Source: Antedon bifida
Lineage: Eukaryota > Echinodermata > Crinoidea > Comatulida > Antedonidae
Assembly: GCA_963402885.1 (NCBI GenBank)
Contig: OY727100.1
Span: forward strand, 22,601,665-22,665,664
DNA: 64,000 nt
Direction of reading: 5' to 3'
Below are positions 1 to 12,621 of the stretch, in pieces. The notes beneath the pieces are model-generated. The model saw nothing but the letters and a program-made list of their open reading frames with translations, did no database searches and was not told the DNA's origin. The position numbers were made by a program, and so were the translations under genes. Each line of letters opens with the position of its first letter. Position 1 is the stretch's first letter.

Positions 1-641
1 CCCATATGATTCTGTGTATATCTGCGCAGTCGAATCACGCGTAGCGCGTTGTGAAAACGAAAGCTCCGGATTACTGTTGTGAGAAACTATGTAACTTGCA
101 TTAAAGTGGTTGTGAACCAAGATTGTATGACTTTGTGTGGAATTGGCTTGACATAATTTGATGTAAACCAGCATAATTAATATTGTTATTGATTTAACAA
201 AACAATACATTTTATTGATATCATCTCAGATAACAAGTGAATCACGAGGTAAAGAGACCGAGGTAAATGGAACAGTGCAATAAATCCAAACTGTGTTTTC
301 TACTACCTACACATTTTGATATCATTTTTATATTTTCATAAATTATATGTTTCTACCACTCCTTCCCTTATGATACCACTATTTATTTTAATTTGTTTTC
401 GCTTTATCCAGTTGCGATAGCGTACACATGTTCATAAAATACGGAATTGTTGCGCATGCGTATATTCAAGATCATTCACTACTGACTTATTTGATTGTCT
501 TGTTTACAAAATGATCGTAAAGTTTTTAGAGGCCAAAATAATGATCATTGATGACATTTAGAAATGTCGTCTCTCTCAGAACAACATTCAGAATGTACGG
601 TTATCGGTATTACAATTCGATCTGTCTATGTTTTTGGTATA
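1..641. other. Intergenic sequence, nothing recognised
   Basis: AT-rich sequence without a convincing exon, RNA gene or terminal repeat. A short GC-richer patch near 25-75 contains CTGCGCAGTCGAAT, which resembles the CGCAGAGTCGAAT core of the satellite at 6.1-11.4 kb, but it is too short to call a copy. Confidence 0.5.
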
Positions 642-645
642 TTAA

Positions 646-2273
646 AGGGGGATTCTGGGTTTAAAATTGCTTTTAAATATCGTTTATTTATTAAATAAAA
701 AATATTATAACAATATAGACATGTCAGAATGAAGAAGTAATAACGAGAAATTAAAAAAATTAAATTTTATATACATTTTAGGGTAAATTCATGGAAAGTC
801 TGTTTTTCAGCAGCTTAGGGAAGCTCATTAATATTCATGAGATATTCACAAAATCACGTCATCAGTGGATTCCAAACTCGCGACGTCAAGCTTGTACGTT
901 GTGTTTGTCAACTTGCATCTCTAGCTCTCTCCCCTGTCAAACGACGACCACCCGATCATTGTGAAATACATTTTTTGTAGATTTTCTAAGCTAGGCCTAA
1001 AGTGTAATAATAACAGTAGTAGCATATATTTATTTGACATTTAATGAAATACAAAATTTACTAGTAGTACAGATTTACGGAGTCATAAATTATACTATTT
1101 TTATTCCTCGAATAGTACAGATCGTATATCGGCTTCACGTACTAGGCTAGGCCTAGCCTAAATCATTTTATTCATGGGTGAGAGCCATTTCTGACTAGGG
1201 ATTCCATGCCACGATGGCTACGTTAAAACATTGGGGCCATCATGGGCCTAGCTAGCCTACTACTAAACGATTGGCCCATAAATAACAAAACTCAGTGGAT
1301 TCCACACCCATCCTATCAACCAAACTCCTAAACAATCTAACCCTAAAACGTTCTACAAAATCGGCTGTAAATATTGAGGCAAAACGAGGTCCGATCGCCT
1401 TCCGCACGTATGGTGTCCCGATCGTCTAATAAGTAGGCCTAAAATAGGCCTAGTTTACTCTCCAAAAAAGCGGATACTGCATCAAGCAAGTAGACCAGGT
1501 AGTAGGAAGGAGACCTAGCCGATCCGGCCCAGTTAAAAATTGAGCTAGCTAGTGTAGTAGACCCTATGCGAATTGATACTACCAGGCCTTTTACTATAGG
1601 CTACACTTTTTAAAATTAGCAATACTTATGTTTACAAAATAATATTCCAACTCTCTCATTCGAGCTATATTATCTATACCATTCCGGTAGGTCGAGTCGA
1701 CCTTCAATCAAATACTGTACATCGTTCATGTTGTGATTATAGACGGGGTATACTCGACCCGACCAGTTTGGTATTGTATATTGTATCTGCTTATCACGTG
1801 ACGATGCCAGGCATGGGCAGAGAGTGAGCACGTGTATCGTCGTCTCGCTCTCCTCGCTCAGGAATGTATACGTTACGCTTCATTGATTTTGAAAGCTTTC
1901 CCTAAGTCAGTGCGAAAATCGGCAAACGTAAAGTGCAAACATATCTAATTTTTCACTGTTTTGATGGATTTTCATAAAAAATTGACTTTATAAATGGGAA
2001 GACCGACTAAAATTACATCAGATAAGTATAATTTTACAAAAGTATTTGATATGGTTAATGATAACGAGTCGTCGGAAGATTGACCATTTCACGAATTTCC
2101 TATTCTGTAACCACAGTGTGATTTTGCCGTAGCTGCACTTGTAATCTGGCCTCATTTCACAGCCTTCGTTCTGCTTCACTGGGCGCTTATATAAATTGAA
2201 ACTTTTACCGTTCAAGAGACAAACAAATATATTTTACATTTTTTGCTATTCATTTTAAACCCGGAACCCCCCT
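646..2273. mobile_element. TTAA-flanked non-autonomous DNA transposon (piggyBac- or Kolobok-like)
   Basis: The left end reads AGGGGGATTCTGGGTTTAAA and the right end, read from the other strand, AGGGGGGTTCCGGGTTTAAA, a terminal inverted repeat of about 25 bp with two mismatches. TTAA lies immediately outside both ends (642-645 and 2274-2277), the target duplication used by piggyBac and Kolobok. The 1.63-kb interior has no transposase-like reading frame (the longest ORF is 65 codons on the minus strand), so the copy is non-autonomous. The interior has several GC-richer patches with TAGGCCTA words. The superfamily is inferred from the target site alone. Confidence 0.75.
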
Positions 2274-2726
2274 TTAAAGCTTGGAGGCACACACTTTCAC
2301 GCACCGTACACGACACGAAAGTAATTTGACCAATCACAGCCGACGGATAGTTCGAACACTCGCTTCTGATTGGTAAAATTCCTTACGTTATTTCAGAGTC
2401 GTATATTACCTCTGGTTGCAGCAATAATGTAAATAGGCCTATATCTTGTTTTAGTTACACACGGTTATTGTTATTCTATGGATTTTTGTGAACACGCATG
2501 GAATAGAAACCTATTTTTTTATATTTTATTCTATTTCTCATATTGTCCTTTTAAAATTCTACTATAAAATAGTCGGCCAAGTCGGCTTCAGTAAACCCGC
2601 TCAAGTTAACTCGATTTGAATTTGATTATTTTATGTATTATTAATCCTATCCTATCTATTTTTAATATTAGTTCATTTGATTATCTTTTTATTTTAGTTA
2701 ATTTCTGGCTTTTGTTTTCTGATGAA
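2274..2726. other. Intergenic, nothing recognised
   Basis: AT-rich sequence between the TTAA element and the 42-bp minisatellite. No exon, tRNA-like box or terminal repeat was seen. Confidence 0.4.
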
Positions 2727-3045
2727 AATAGTACGGCTTTTGTACGCGCGTGTTCAAACGCTGATGCAAATAGTACAGTTTTTGTACGCGCGTGTTCAAA
2801 CGCTGATGCAAATAGTACGGCTTCTGTACGCGCGTGTTCAAACGCTGATGCAAATAGTACGGCTTCTGTACGCGCGAATTCAAACGCTGATGCAAATAGT
2901 ACGGCTTCTGTACGCGCGTGTTCAAACGCTGATGCAAATAGTACGGCTTCTGTACGCGCGAATTCAAACGTTGATGCAAATAGTACGGCTTCTGTACGCG
3001 CGTGTTCAAACGCTGATAAAACAAGCACGGCTTCTGTACGCGCAT
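2727..3045. repeat. 42-bp minisatellite, about 7.5 copies
   Basis: Units follow the pattern AATAGTACGGCTTCTGTACG, then CGCGTGTTCAAACGCTGATG, then CA; alternate units carry GCGAATTC in place of GCGTGTTC. The 42-bp period is a multiple of three and the unit has no stop in several frames, so open frames of 115-163 codons appear on both strands. These are products of the period rather than evidence for a gene: there is no start context or splice structure, and none of the frames looks like a known protein. Confidence 0.85.
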
Positions 3046-5740
3046 CGTTTACTTTGCCTTTGTTCGTAATATCACCGACTATTTCCTATTTTCTTGATAA
3101 TATTTGATTATGCATTGAATGGTGTGTATTGTGTACGCTTCGTTTACAGGGTATTTTATACAACAACTCGTTATGTTAGCTTAAGTCGGTCATTTATTAG
3201 TATTTTGAACTAGCAATATTGCCTCTTATAATGTACTAATGCTGCCGAAGTTCCTCAACATTTTCTGTAAATAATGTATGTATAAAAGTGTAAACACAAA
3301 GGAATAATTCTTGTAATAATGTATATGGAATATGTTGATATAATGATGAACATTTTTAATAACAATTATATTAATAATACTTCGCTTTAAATTAATTAAT
3401 TAAACCGCTAGAATTTTAGTGTTATATAATTTGGCTTTGATATAGTTTGTTTTGATTGCTGAGGCTGTGTGGTGTTTCCTTACTTTGTTTCTATTATAAA
3501 GATTGGTTCCCACTTGTAAAGTTGACCAATCACGACACAATGGATAATTTGAATTGTCGCGTGTAATTGGTCAACTCACTTGCGTCACGCCTGCGAGAAA
3601 CACACCTAAATGAACTGTTACCAATGCGTGGCATTGAGTACATGCTAAAATAAATGAATTAAATGTATCGTTGATTATCTTTCTCTAATTCATTCTAATA
3701 ACGAATTTCGTCCATGGTGAGAGCACATTGGCATTATACAGAGGTGTGATTATAGATTGTCTTTTCAACATTTCTGTTTGCATATTATAGATGTGTTTTA
3801 TACGAAAGCCTCTTCCTTCCTTCCACTGGTGAAGTAAAGATTACAAAGCAAGTCAATAATTTATACTCTGTGGCAGGATTAGGCTTTCGTACTTTTGATA
3901 TATTGTATTTACTAATTAGTGTAATTTAATTTGTGGTTGCTTCAGACAATTTCTTAAAATAAAGATGATTTTGTAAAACTTGGTTTGCAAAAACAAAGTG
4001 GCACCTAGTTCATCGAACCATTTAACACTAATTATGATAATATATTTTGAGAAGGTATGTTTTAATAAACTTCATATTTTATATCATCTTCCAACATATA
4101 ATACCAATTTTCATTTGGTGAGTACACACGGCGGGCCGATGTTTTAAGTTAACCTATTGCAAATAATAATAAAGTATAATAATTATATATAATAGCTTTT
4201 TGTAATACAAGGTGGTCATGCGCATATCTTTCGCACACATGGGAGATCGTACACATACCAATATTTTATTCGTACTCTTGGTACCAGTATGTTGCAACAG
4301 TTACTATTGTTTGTAGTGTAACTTTGCGTAAATCTCTCATGTGGACGAATATTTGGTTGATTTACATGTCGCCAAGTGAAACAATTGACGTGAAAAAACC
4401 CAAACCAAATGCGCGTGTAGAAAAAGTTATGCTTTTATGTACGCGCGCTTTTGTGTATTTCTTCGTGTCATGACGTCACTACTTGAGGTCAATTTGGATT
4501 TATATAACTATGTATCGTAAATTGCTTTACATGCTGCATACAGCGCATGCGTGGAGGTGATCGATTGTAAATATTGGTTCTTTTCTCTTGAATGTGTGTG
4601 ATTTTAGTGAACTTGGTAGAACGTAATTGAATACATATAATAATACTATACATACTTATATACAATAACAACGTATCCGTTTACTTTTAAATTAATTTTA
4701 GCCTTTTTCTAAAAGCGGTCACATCCATACCGTTGACTAATATTTTAATATGTACTGTAATATGTTATACACATCATTTTACACAGCATATCACCATCTT
4801 CAAACACATCGTCGTTAATCTATAATGAAATATTATGTTTAAAATTCCATAAAGAATGTACATAACACTTAGGCATGTTGTTTTTATTGGAATTATTCAC
4901 TAGACCCGTAAAATTGGAAGATATTTGGCATAATTGTAAGCTACGGTAGAACCTCCATGGTAGAACTCACATTAAAGGGATAAGTTTCCTTTGCATAGGG
5001 GTTAGCCTTAGTGTTTTCAAATATTATATTGCCACAGCCCTCGTTGGTTTCACGAGAAAATGTCCCCCATAACCCCCCCTCCCCCTCTCTCTCTTCTTTC
5101 GATTATTAGTACATGAACCTTTTAAAATAGTAGTAATAGTAGTAGTAGTAGTAGTAGTATGTGAGGTATCAGAAGTGGGGATTACTCACAACATATGGTG
5201 TCAAACAAGCCCATGGGCCTATTTTAAGATTTTTACATCGGTGTAAACGCTCATTGCATCCCTAACAACATACATGATATTATTTTATTGTTAATTCTTT
5301 AAGCATTTTGTACCTCTATGCAATGACGTCATCATCTAATGAGCATGTATATAGTCTTCCTTCTTATTGCAATGATGAATGTCACGTGATCATTTTTAAT
5401 GTATTTGTATGTGGTAATACATTAAACCATAAACTATCATTTTGTGAGTTTTTGTAGTGTTGTTAAAATTAATCAATTATCAGCGAGCAGCTCAATATGT
5501 CTAATATATTTTTTAAGCAATCGATCGATGTATAAAAAATGTATGTATGCGCTTCTTGATTTTTTGCGTGGTATTAATATTATTTTCGCGTTGATTTTTT
5601 TTTTGCTTATTATTTTCGACTCGGAGTTTTGTTTTTGCTGTACTTTTAAAATATTATACATCTATTCAAATCCAAATACTGGTTACTATAGGCCTAATGA
5701 CGCCAAAAAAACAATTTTTTTTTTATTGAATTGAATTTTT
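3046..5740. other. Intergenic, AT-rich, no gene recognised
   Basis: No coding exon is supported here. Minor structure: an imperfect 12-bp inverted pair TACGAAAGCCT...AGGCTTTCGTA (about 3799-3892); a (GTA)n run near 5140-5158; a C/T-rich tract at 5066-5100. The 96-codon ORF near 5444 is low-complexity T-rich sequence. Confidence 0.5.
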
Positions 5741-5744
5741 TTTT

Positions 5745-6022
5745 GGGGGAGTTTTATTTTTATGTAGTTTGTTTTTTTTTCGCGTGATATTTTTTCGCGT
5801 TTATTTTCGACTCGGAGATTCGCGTTTTGTTTTTGCTGAAAGAAGAACTTAATTACATGATTAGTAAGAGACTTGAACCACTTACCTTTGTTGTTGAGTC
5901 TGTGTCTGCTGTACAGTGACGTTTTACTCGTTGAGCCGTTGAACCCGGGTGATTGACAAAGCTCTTTATTGATAGAATTATTAGACCGTTTGTAGCGTTA
6001 CGCATGCGCATAAATCCCACAG
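5745..6022 (-). mobile_element. tRNA-like SINE, copy 1 (left flank of satellite)
   Basis: On the minus strand, a box-A-like GGCTCAACGAG is followed about 55 nt later by a box-B-like GGTTCAAGTCTC, as in a degenerate tRNA-derived Pol III promoter; an A-rich tail with repeated CGCGAAAA words follows. The same approximately 275-bp sequence recurs in the same orientation at 11,998-12,275 with few differences, showing that it is a discrete repeat. Assignment as a SINE is inferred from the promoter boxes and tail. Confidence 0.55.
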
Positions 6023-6099
6023 GGATTTTTTTTTTTAAATACGCTATTTTCAAAATACTATTTATTATGCAATGATATTGCTATATAGGCGCATATATT

Positions 6100-9000
6100 G
6101 CGTTACCATCTTATAGACGTATAGTAACTATTTATGTCAAAAAATAAAAAGGTCGAAATTTGGCCTTTTTTCGAAAACATCCCTGTATTTTTTAAATACT
6201 GTTATTATGCAATAATATTGCTATACATGCACATACATTGCTTTATAATCATCTTATAGACGTATAGTAACCATTTATGTCAAAAAATAAAGAGGTCGAA
6301 ATTTTGCCATTTTTTGAAAAATCTCTGTACAGGAAAATTATCGAAAAATGGCCAATTTTCGACCTTTTTATTTTTTGACATAAATGGTTACTATAGCATA
6401 AAAAACATGCGCAGAGTCGAATAATGGGTTCTGCGCATGCCAATTGTGCTATAGTAACCAGTTTCATCGAAAAATAAAAAGGTCGAAAATTGGTCATTTT
6501 TTGAAAAAATCCCTGTACTATAGTACAGGAAAATTTTCGAAAAATGGCCAATTTTCGACCTTTTTATTTTTACACATAAATGGTTACTATAGCATAATAA
6601 ACATGCGCAGAGTCGAATAATGCGTTCTGCGCATGTCAATTGTGCTATAGTAACCAGTTTTATCGAAAAATAAAAAGGTCGAAAATTGGTCATTTTTTGA
6701 AAAAATCCCTGTACTATAGTACAGGGAAATTTTCGTAAAATGGCCAATTTTCGACCTTTTTATTTTTTGACATAAATGGTTACTATAGCATAATAAACAT
6801 GCGCAGAGTCGAATAATGCGTTCTGCGCATGTCAATTGTGCTATAGTAACCACTTTTGACATAAATGGTTACTATAGCATAATAAACATGCGCAGAGTCG
6901 AATAATGGGTTCTGCGCATGCCAATTGTGCTATAGTAACCAGTTTTATCGAGAAAAAAAAAGGTCGAAAATTGGTCATTTTTTGAAAAAATCCCTGTACA
7001 GGAAAATTATCGTAAAATGGCCAATTTTCGACCTTTTTATTTTTTGACATAAATGGTTACTATAGCATAATAAACATGCGCAGAGTCGAATAATGCGTTT
7101 TGCGCATGTCAATTGTGCTATAGTAACCACTTTTGACATAAATGGTTACTATAGCATAATAAACATGCGCAGAGTCGAATAATGGGTTCTGCGCATGCCA
7201 ATTGTGCTATAGTAACCAGTTTTATCGAAAAATAAAAAGGTCGAAAATTTGTCATTTTTAAAAAAATCCCTGTACTATAGTACAGGGAAATTTTCGTAAA
7301 ATGGCCAATTTTCGACCTTTTTATTTTTTGACATAAATGGTTACTATAGCATAATAAACATGCGCAGAGTCGAATAATGCGTTCTGCGCATGTCAATTGT
7401 GCTATAGTAACCACTTTTGACATAAATGGTTACTATAGCATAATAAACATGCGCAGAGTCGAATAATGGGTTCTGCGCATGCCAATTGTGCTATAGTAAC
7501 CAGTTTTATCGAAAAATAAAAAGGTCGAAAATTGGTCATTTTTTGAAAAAATCCCTGTACTATAGTACAGGAAAATTTTCGAAAAATGGCCAATTTTCGA
7601 CCTTTTTATTTTTTGACATAAATGGTTACTATAGCATAAAAAGCATGCACAGAGTCGAATAATGGGTTCTGCGCATGCCAATTGTGCTATAGTAACCAGT
7701 TTCATCGAAAAATAAAAAGGTCGAAAATTGGTCATTTTTTGAAAAAATCCCTGTACTATAGTACAGGAAAATTTTCGAAAAATGGCCAATTTTCGACCTT
7801 TTTATTTTTTGACATAAATGGTTACTATAGCATAATAAACATGCGCAGAGTCGAATAATGCGTTATGCGCATGTCAATTGTGCTATAGTAACCACTTTTG
7901 ACATAAATGGTTACTATAGCATAATAAACATGTGCAGAGTCGAATAATGGGTTCTGCGCATGCCAATTGTGCTATAGTAACCAGTTTTATCGAAAAATAA
8001 AAAGTTGAAAATTGGTCATTTTTTGAAAAAATCCCTGTACTATAGTACAGGAAAATTATCGAAAAATGGCCAATTTTCGACCTTTTTATTTTTACACATA
8101 AATGGTTACTATAGCATAATAAACATGCGCAGAGTCGAATAATGCGTTCTGCGCATGTCAATTGTGCTATAGTAACCACTTTTGAAATAAATGGTTACTA
8201 TAGCATAATAAACATGCGCAGAGTCGAATAATGGGTTCTGCGCATGCCAATTGTGCTATAGTAACCAGTTTTATCGAGAGAAAAAAAAGGTCGAAAATTG
8301 GTCATTTTTTTAAAAAATCCCTGTACTATAGTACAGGAAAATTATCGAAAAATGGCCAATTTTCGACCTTTTTATTTTTTGACATAAATGGTTACTATAG
8401 CACAATTGGCATGCACAGAGTCGAATAATGGGTTCTGCGCATGCCAATTGTGCTATAGTAACCAGTTTTATCGAAAAATAAAAAGGTCGAAAATTGGTCA
8501 TTTTTTGAAAAAATCCCTGTACTATAGTACAGGGAAATTTTCGTAAAATGGCCAATTTTCGACCTTTTTATTTTTTGACATAAATGGTTACTATAGCATA
8601 AAAAACATGCGCAGAGTCGAATAATGCGTTCTGCGCATGTAAATTGTGCTATAGTAACCACTTTTGACATAAATGGTTACTATAGCATAATAAACATGCG
8701 CAGAGTCGAATAATGGGTTCTGCGCATGCCAATTGTGCTATAGTAACCAGTTTTATCGAAAAATAAAAAGGTCGAAAATTGGTCATTTTTTTTAAAAATC
8801 CCTGTACTATAGTACAGGGAAATTTTCGTAAAATGGCCAATTTTCGACCTTTTTATTTTTTGACATAAATGGTTACTATAGCATAATAAACATGCGCAGA
8901 GTCGAATAATGCGTTATGCGCATGTCAATTGTGCTATAGTAACCACTTTTGACATAAATGGTTACTATAGCATAATAAACATGCGCAGAGTCGAATAATG

Positions 9001-11415
9001 GGTTCTGCGCATGTCAATTGTGCTATAGTAACCAGTTTTATCGAAAAATAAAAAGTTGAAAATTGGTCATTTTTTGAAAAAATCCCTGTACTATAGTACA
9101 GGAAAATTATCGAAAAATGGCCAATTTTCGACCTTTTTATTTTTTGACATAAATGGTTACTATAGCATAAAAAACATGCGCAGAGTCTAATAATGGGTTC
9201 TGCGCATGCCAATTGTGCTATAGTAACCAGTTTCATCGAAAAATAAAAAGGTCGAAAATTGGTCATTATTTGAAAAAATCCCTGTACAATAGTACAGAAA
9301 ATTTTCGAAAAATGGCAAATTTTCGACCCTTTTATTTTTTGACATAAATGGTTACTATAGCATAATAAACATGCGCAGAGTCGAATAATGGGTTCTGCGC
9401 ATGCCAATTGTGCTATAGTAACCAGTTTTGACATAAATTGTTACTATAGCATAATAAACATGCGCACAGTCGAATAATGGGTTCTGCGCATGCCAATTGT
9501 GCTATAGTAACCAGTTTTATCGAAAAATAAAAAGGTCGAAAATTGGTCATTTTTTTGAAAAAATCACTGTACTATAGTACAGGGAAATTTTCGTAAAATG
9601 GCCAATTTTCGACCTTTTTATTTTTTGACATAAATAGTTACTATAGCATAATAAACATGCGCAGAGTCGAATAATGCGTTCTGCGCATGTCAATTGTGCT
9701 ATAGTAACCACTTTTGACATAAATGGTTACTATAGCATAATAAACATGCGCAGAGTCGAATAATGGGTTCTGCGCATGCCAATTGTGCTATAGTAACCAG
9801 TTTTATCGAAAAATAAAAAGGTCGAAAATTGGTCATTTTTTTAAAAAATCCCTGTACTATAGTACAGGGAAATTTTCGTAAAATGGCCAATTTTCGACCT
9901 TTTTATTTTTTGACATAAATGGTTACTATAGCATAATAAACATGCGCAGAGTCGAATAATGCGTTATGCGCATGTCAATTGTGCTATAGTAACCACTTTT
10001 GACATAAATGGTTACTATAGCATAATAAACATGCGCAGAGTCGAATAATGGGTTCTGCGCAAGTCAATTGTGCTATAGTAACCAGTTTTATCGAAAAATA
10101 AAAAGTTGAAAATTGGTCATTTTTTGAAAAAATCCCTGTACTATAGTACAGGAAAATTATCGAAAAATGGCCAATTTTCGACCTTTTTATTTTTTGACAT
10201 AAATGGTTACTATAGCATAAAAAACATGCGCAGAGTCGAATAATGGGTTCTGCGCATGCCAATTGTGCTATAGTAACCAGTTTCATCGAAAAATAAAAAG
10301 GTCGAAAATTGGTCATTATTTGAAAAAATCCCTGTACAATAGTACAGAAAATTTTCGAAAAATGGCCAATTTTCGACCCTTTTATTTTTTGACATAAATG
10401 GTTACTATAGCATAATAAACATGCGCAGAGTCGAATAATGGGTTCTGCGCATGCCAATTGTGCTATAGTAACCAGTTTTGACATAAATTGTTACTATAGC
10501 ATAATAAACATGCGCACAGTCGAATAATGGGTTCTGCGCATGCCAATTGTGCTATAGTAACCAGTTTTATCGAAAAATAAAAAGGTCGAAAATTGGTCAT
10601 TTTTTGAAAAAATCACTGTACTATAGTACAGGGAAATTTTCGAAAAATGGCCAATTTTCGACCTTTTTATTTTTTGACATAAATAGTTACTATAGCATAA
10701 TAAACATGCGCAGAGTCGAATAATGCGTTCTGCGCATGTTAATTGTGCTATAGTAACCACTTTTGACATAAATGGTTACTATAGCATAATAAACATGCGC
10801 AGAGTCGAATAATGGGTTCTGCGCATGCCAATTGTGCTATAGTAACCAGTTTTATCGAAAAATAAAAAGGTCGAAAATTGGTCTTTTTTTGAAAAAATCA
10901 CTGTACTATAGTACAGGGAAATTTTCGAAAAATGGCCAATTTTCGACCTTTTTATTTTTTGACATAAATGGTTACTATAGCATAATAAACATGCGCAGAG
11001 TCGAATAATGGGTTCTGCGCATACCAATTGTGCTATAGTAACCAGTTTTATCGAAAAATAAAAAGGTCGAAAATTGGTCTTTTTTTGAAAAAATCACTGT
11101 ACTATAGTACAGGGAAATGTTCGAAAAATGGCCAATTTTCGACCTTTTTATTTTTTGACATAAATGGTTACTATAGCATAATAAACATGCGCAGAGTCGA
11201 ATAATGGGTTCTGCGCATGCCAATTGTGCTATAGTAACCAGTTTTATCGAAAAATAAAAAGGTCAAAAATTTGTCATTTTTTGAAAAAATCCCTGTACTT
11301 TTTAAAAACTTGTTATTATGCAATGTTATTGCTATATATGTGCATATATTGCTTTATAATCATCTTATAGACGTATAGTAACTATTTATGTCAAAAAAAA
11401 GGTCGAAATTTTGCC
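6100..11415. repeat. 5.3-kb satellite of alternating palindromic modules
   Basis: Two modules alternate. Module P (about 90 bp) runs from TAAATGGTTACTATAGCATA to TTGTGCTATAGTAACCA, with an inner palindrome CATGCGCAGA...TCTGCGCATG. Module Q (about 100 bp) runs from AAAAAGGTCGAAAATTGG to CCAATTTTCGACCTTTTT around the palindrome CCTGTACTATAGTACAGG. P+Q gives a unit of about 196 bp; P is sometimes doubled. By eye there are about 32 P and 20 Q modules. A 1050-bp higher-order unit is duplicated (8649-9698 and 9699-10,748). The minus-strand ORFs of 60-166 codons are translations of the repeat. Diverged modules persist to about 12,560. Confidence 0.95.
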
Positions 11416-11997
11416 ATTTTTCTACAAAAGATTTTTTCAAAAAATGACCAAAAAACGCACTTTTCAAATAGTGTTTTTCCAAAAAATTGGGATGGCCAAA
11501 TAATGGCCAAATTTCGACCCATTTAATTTTTGACATAAATGGTTACTATACGTCTATAAGATTGCAATATATGCGCATATTCTGTTCAACAATATTAGTG
11601 CATAATAATAATAATTTTTTTTTTTTATTAGTATTTTTAAAAGTGAATATTTTACTTGAGTTGACCTGCGCATACCACAATAAAATAATATCATCGCATG
11701 TTACCACGATATAAATCGGCATGCGCAAAATCTCATTATTTTTTCTGCGCATGTTACCTCAAATTGGCTAAAAAATGGCAAAATTTCAATCCATATTATA
11801 GTTTTTGAAATAAATGGTTACTATACGTCTAAAAGACTACGATACCGCAATATATACGCATATATATATATATAGCTTAATAATTGAATTTCTAAAAACT
11901 CATATTTGGTATATTTCGAAATAAATGTAATATACTGTACTTATATAATAAATCTATTCAAATAAAAAAAAAAGACGTTTTTTTTGCTTTAATTTAA
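11416..11997. repeat. Degenerate satellite modules
   Basis: Diverged P-like segments are recognisable: GGTTACTATACGTCTATAAG near 11,544 and GGTTACTATACGTCTAAAAG near 11,815, and CATGCGCAAAATCTCATTAT with an opposing TCTGCGCATG near 11,720-11,750. They look like older array fragments at the edge of the homogenised satellite. Confidence 0.6.
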
Positions 11998-12275
11998 TTT
12001 TGTTTGTTTTTTGGGGTTTTTATTTTTATGTTTTTTGTTTATTTTTTCGCGTGGTTTTTTTTCGCGTTTATTTTCGACTCGGAGTTTCGCGTTTTGTTTT
12101 TGCTGAAAGAAGAACTTAATTACATGATTAGTCAGAGACTTGAACCACTTACCTTTGTTGTTGAGTCTGTGTCTGCTGTACAGTGACGTTTTACTCGTTG
12201 AGCCGTTGAACCCGGGTGATTGACAAAGCTCTTTGATAGAATATTAGACCGTTTGTAGCGTTACACATGCGCATA
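11998..12275 (-). mobile_element. tRNA-like SINE, copy 2 (right flank of satellite)
   Basis: Same sequence and orientation as the copy at 5745-6022, including TTCGACTCGGAG, GAGACTTGAACCACTTACC and GAACCCGGGTGATTGACAAA. Both copies end next to satellite-related sequence, so the SINE may be part of a larger duplicated block rather than an independent insertion. Confidence 0.55.
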
Positions 12276-12621
12276 AGGCAAAAATAAAGATAGACACGTT
12301 ATCTTATTGGGTTACAGGTTTTTATTTTTCGACATAACTGGTCATATTTCGAAATCTCTGTACTATAAGTACAGGGATTTTTTTCTAAAAATTCAATTAT
12401 GTAATAATACCTTTACTAATAGTACATTGGTCTGCGCATGTTATCTCAATGGAAAATTTAAACAGTACATAGGTAAATACCTTTCCTACAGAAAAATTCT
12501 CCGTATGTTACCTCAATACACATTTTTTGACATAACTAGTTACTATATCATATTATATTTTACATTAAAAAAATTTTGAACATTTAATTTCTTTACAAAA
12601 AACACAACATTGATGAGAGTT
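12276..12621. repeat. Diverged satellite remnants; 3' flank of the coiled-coil gene
   Basis: Fragments such as TCTGTACTATAAGTACAGGG and TTTTTGACATAACTAGTTAC match the satellite at lower identity. The minus-strand gene stops at 12,622, so its 3' UTR must run into this decayed satellite. Confidence 0.55.

Noticed and set aside
6249-11223. Many overlapping minus-strand ORFs of 60-166 codons with Cys-rich repeats such as CAEPIIRLCACLLCYSNHLC.
   Set aside because: They are translations of the palindromic satellite, recur at its period and have no splice or start evidence.
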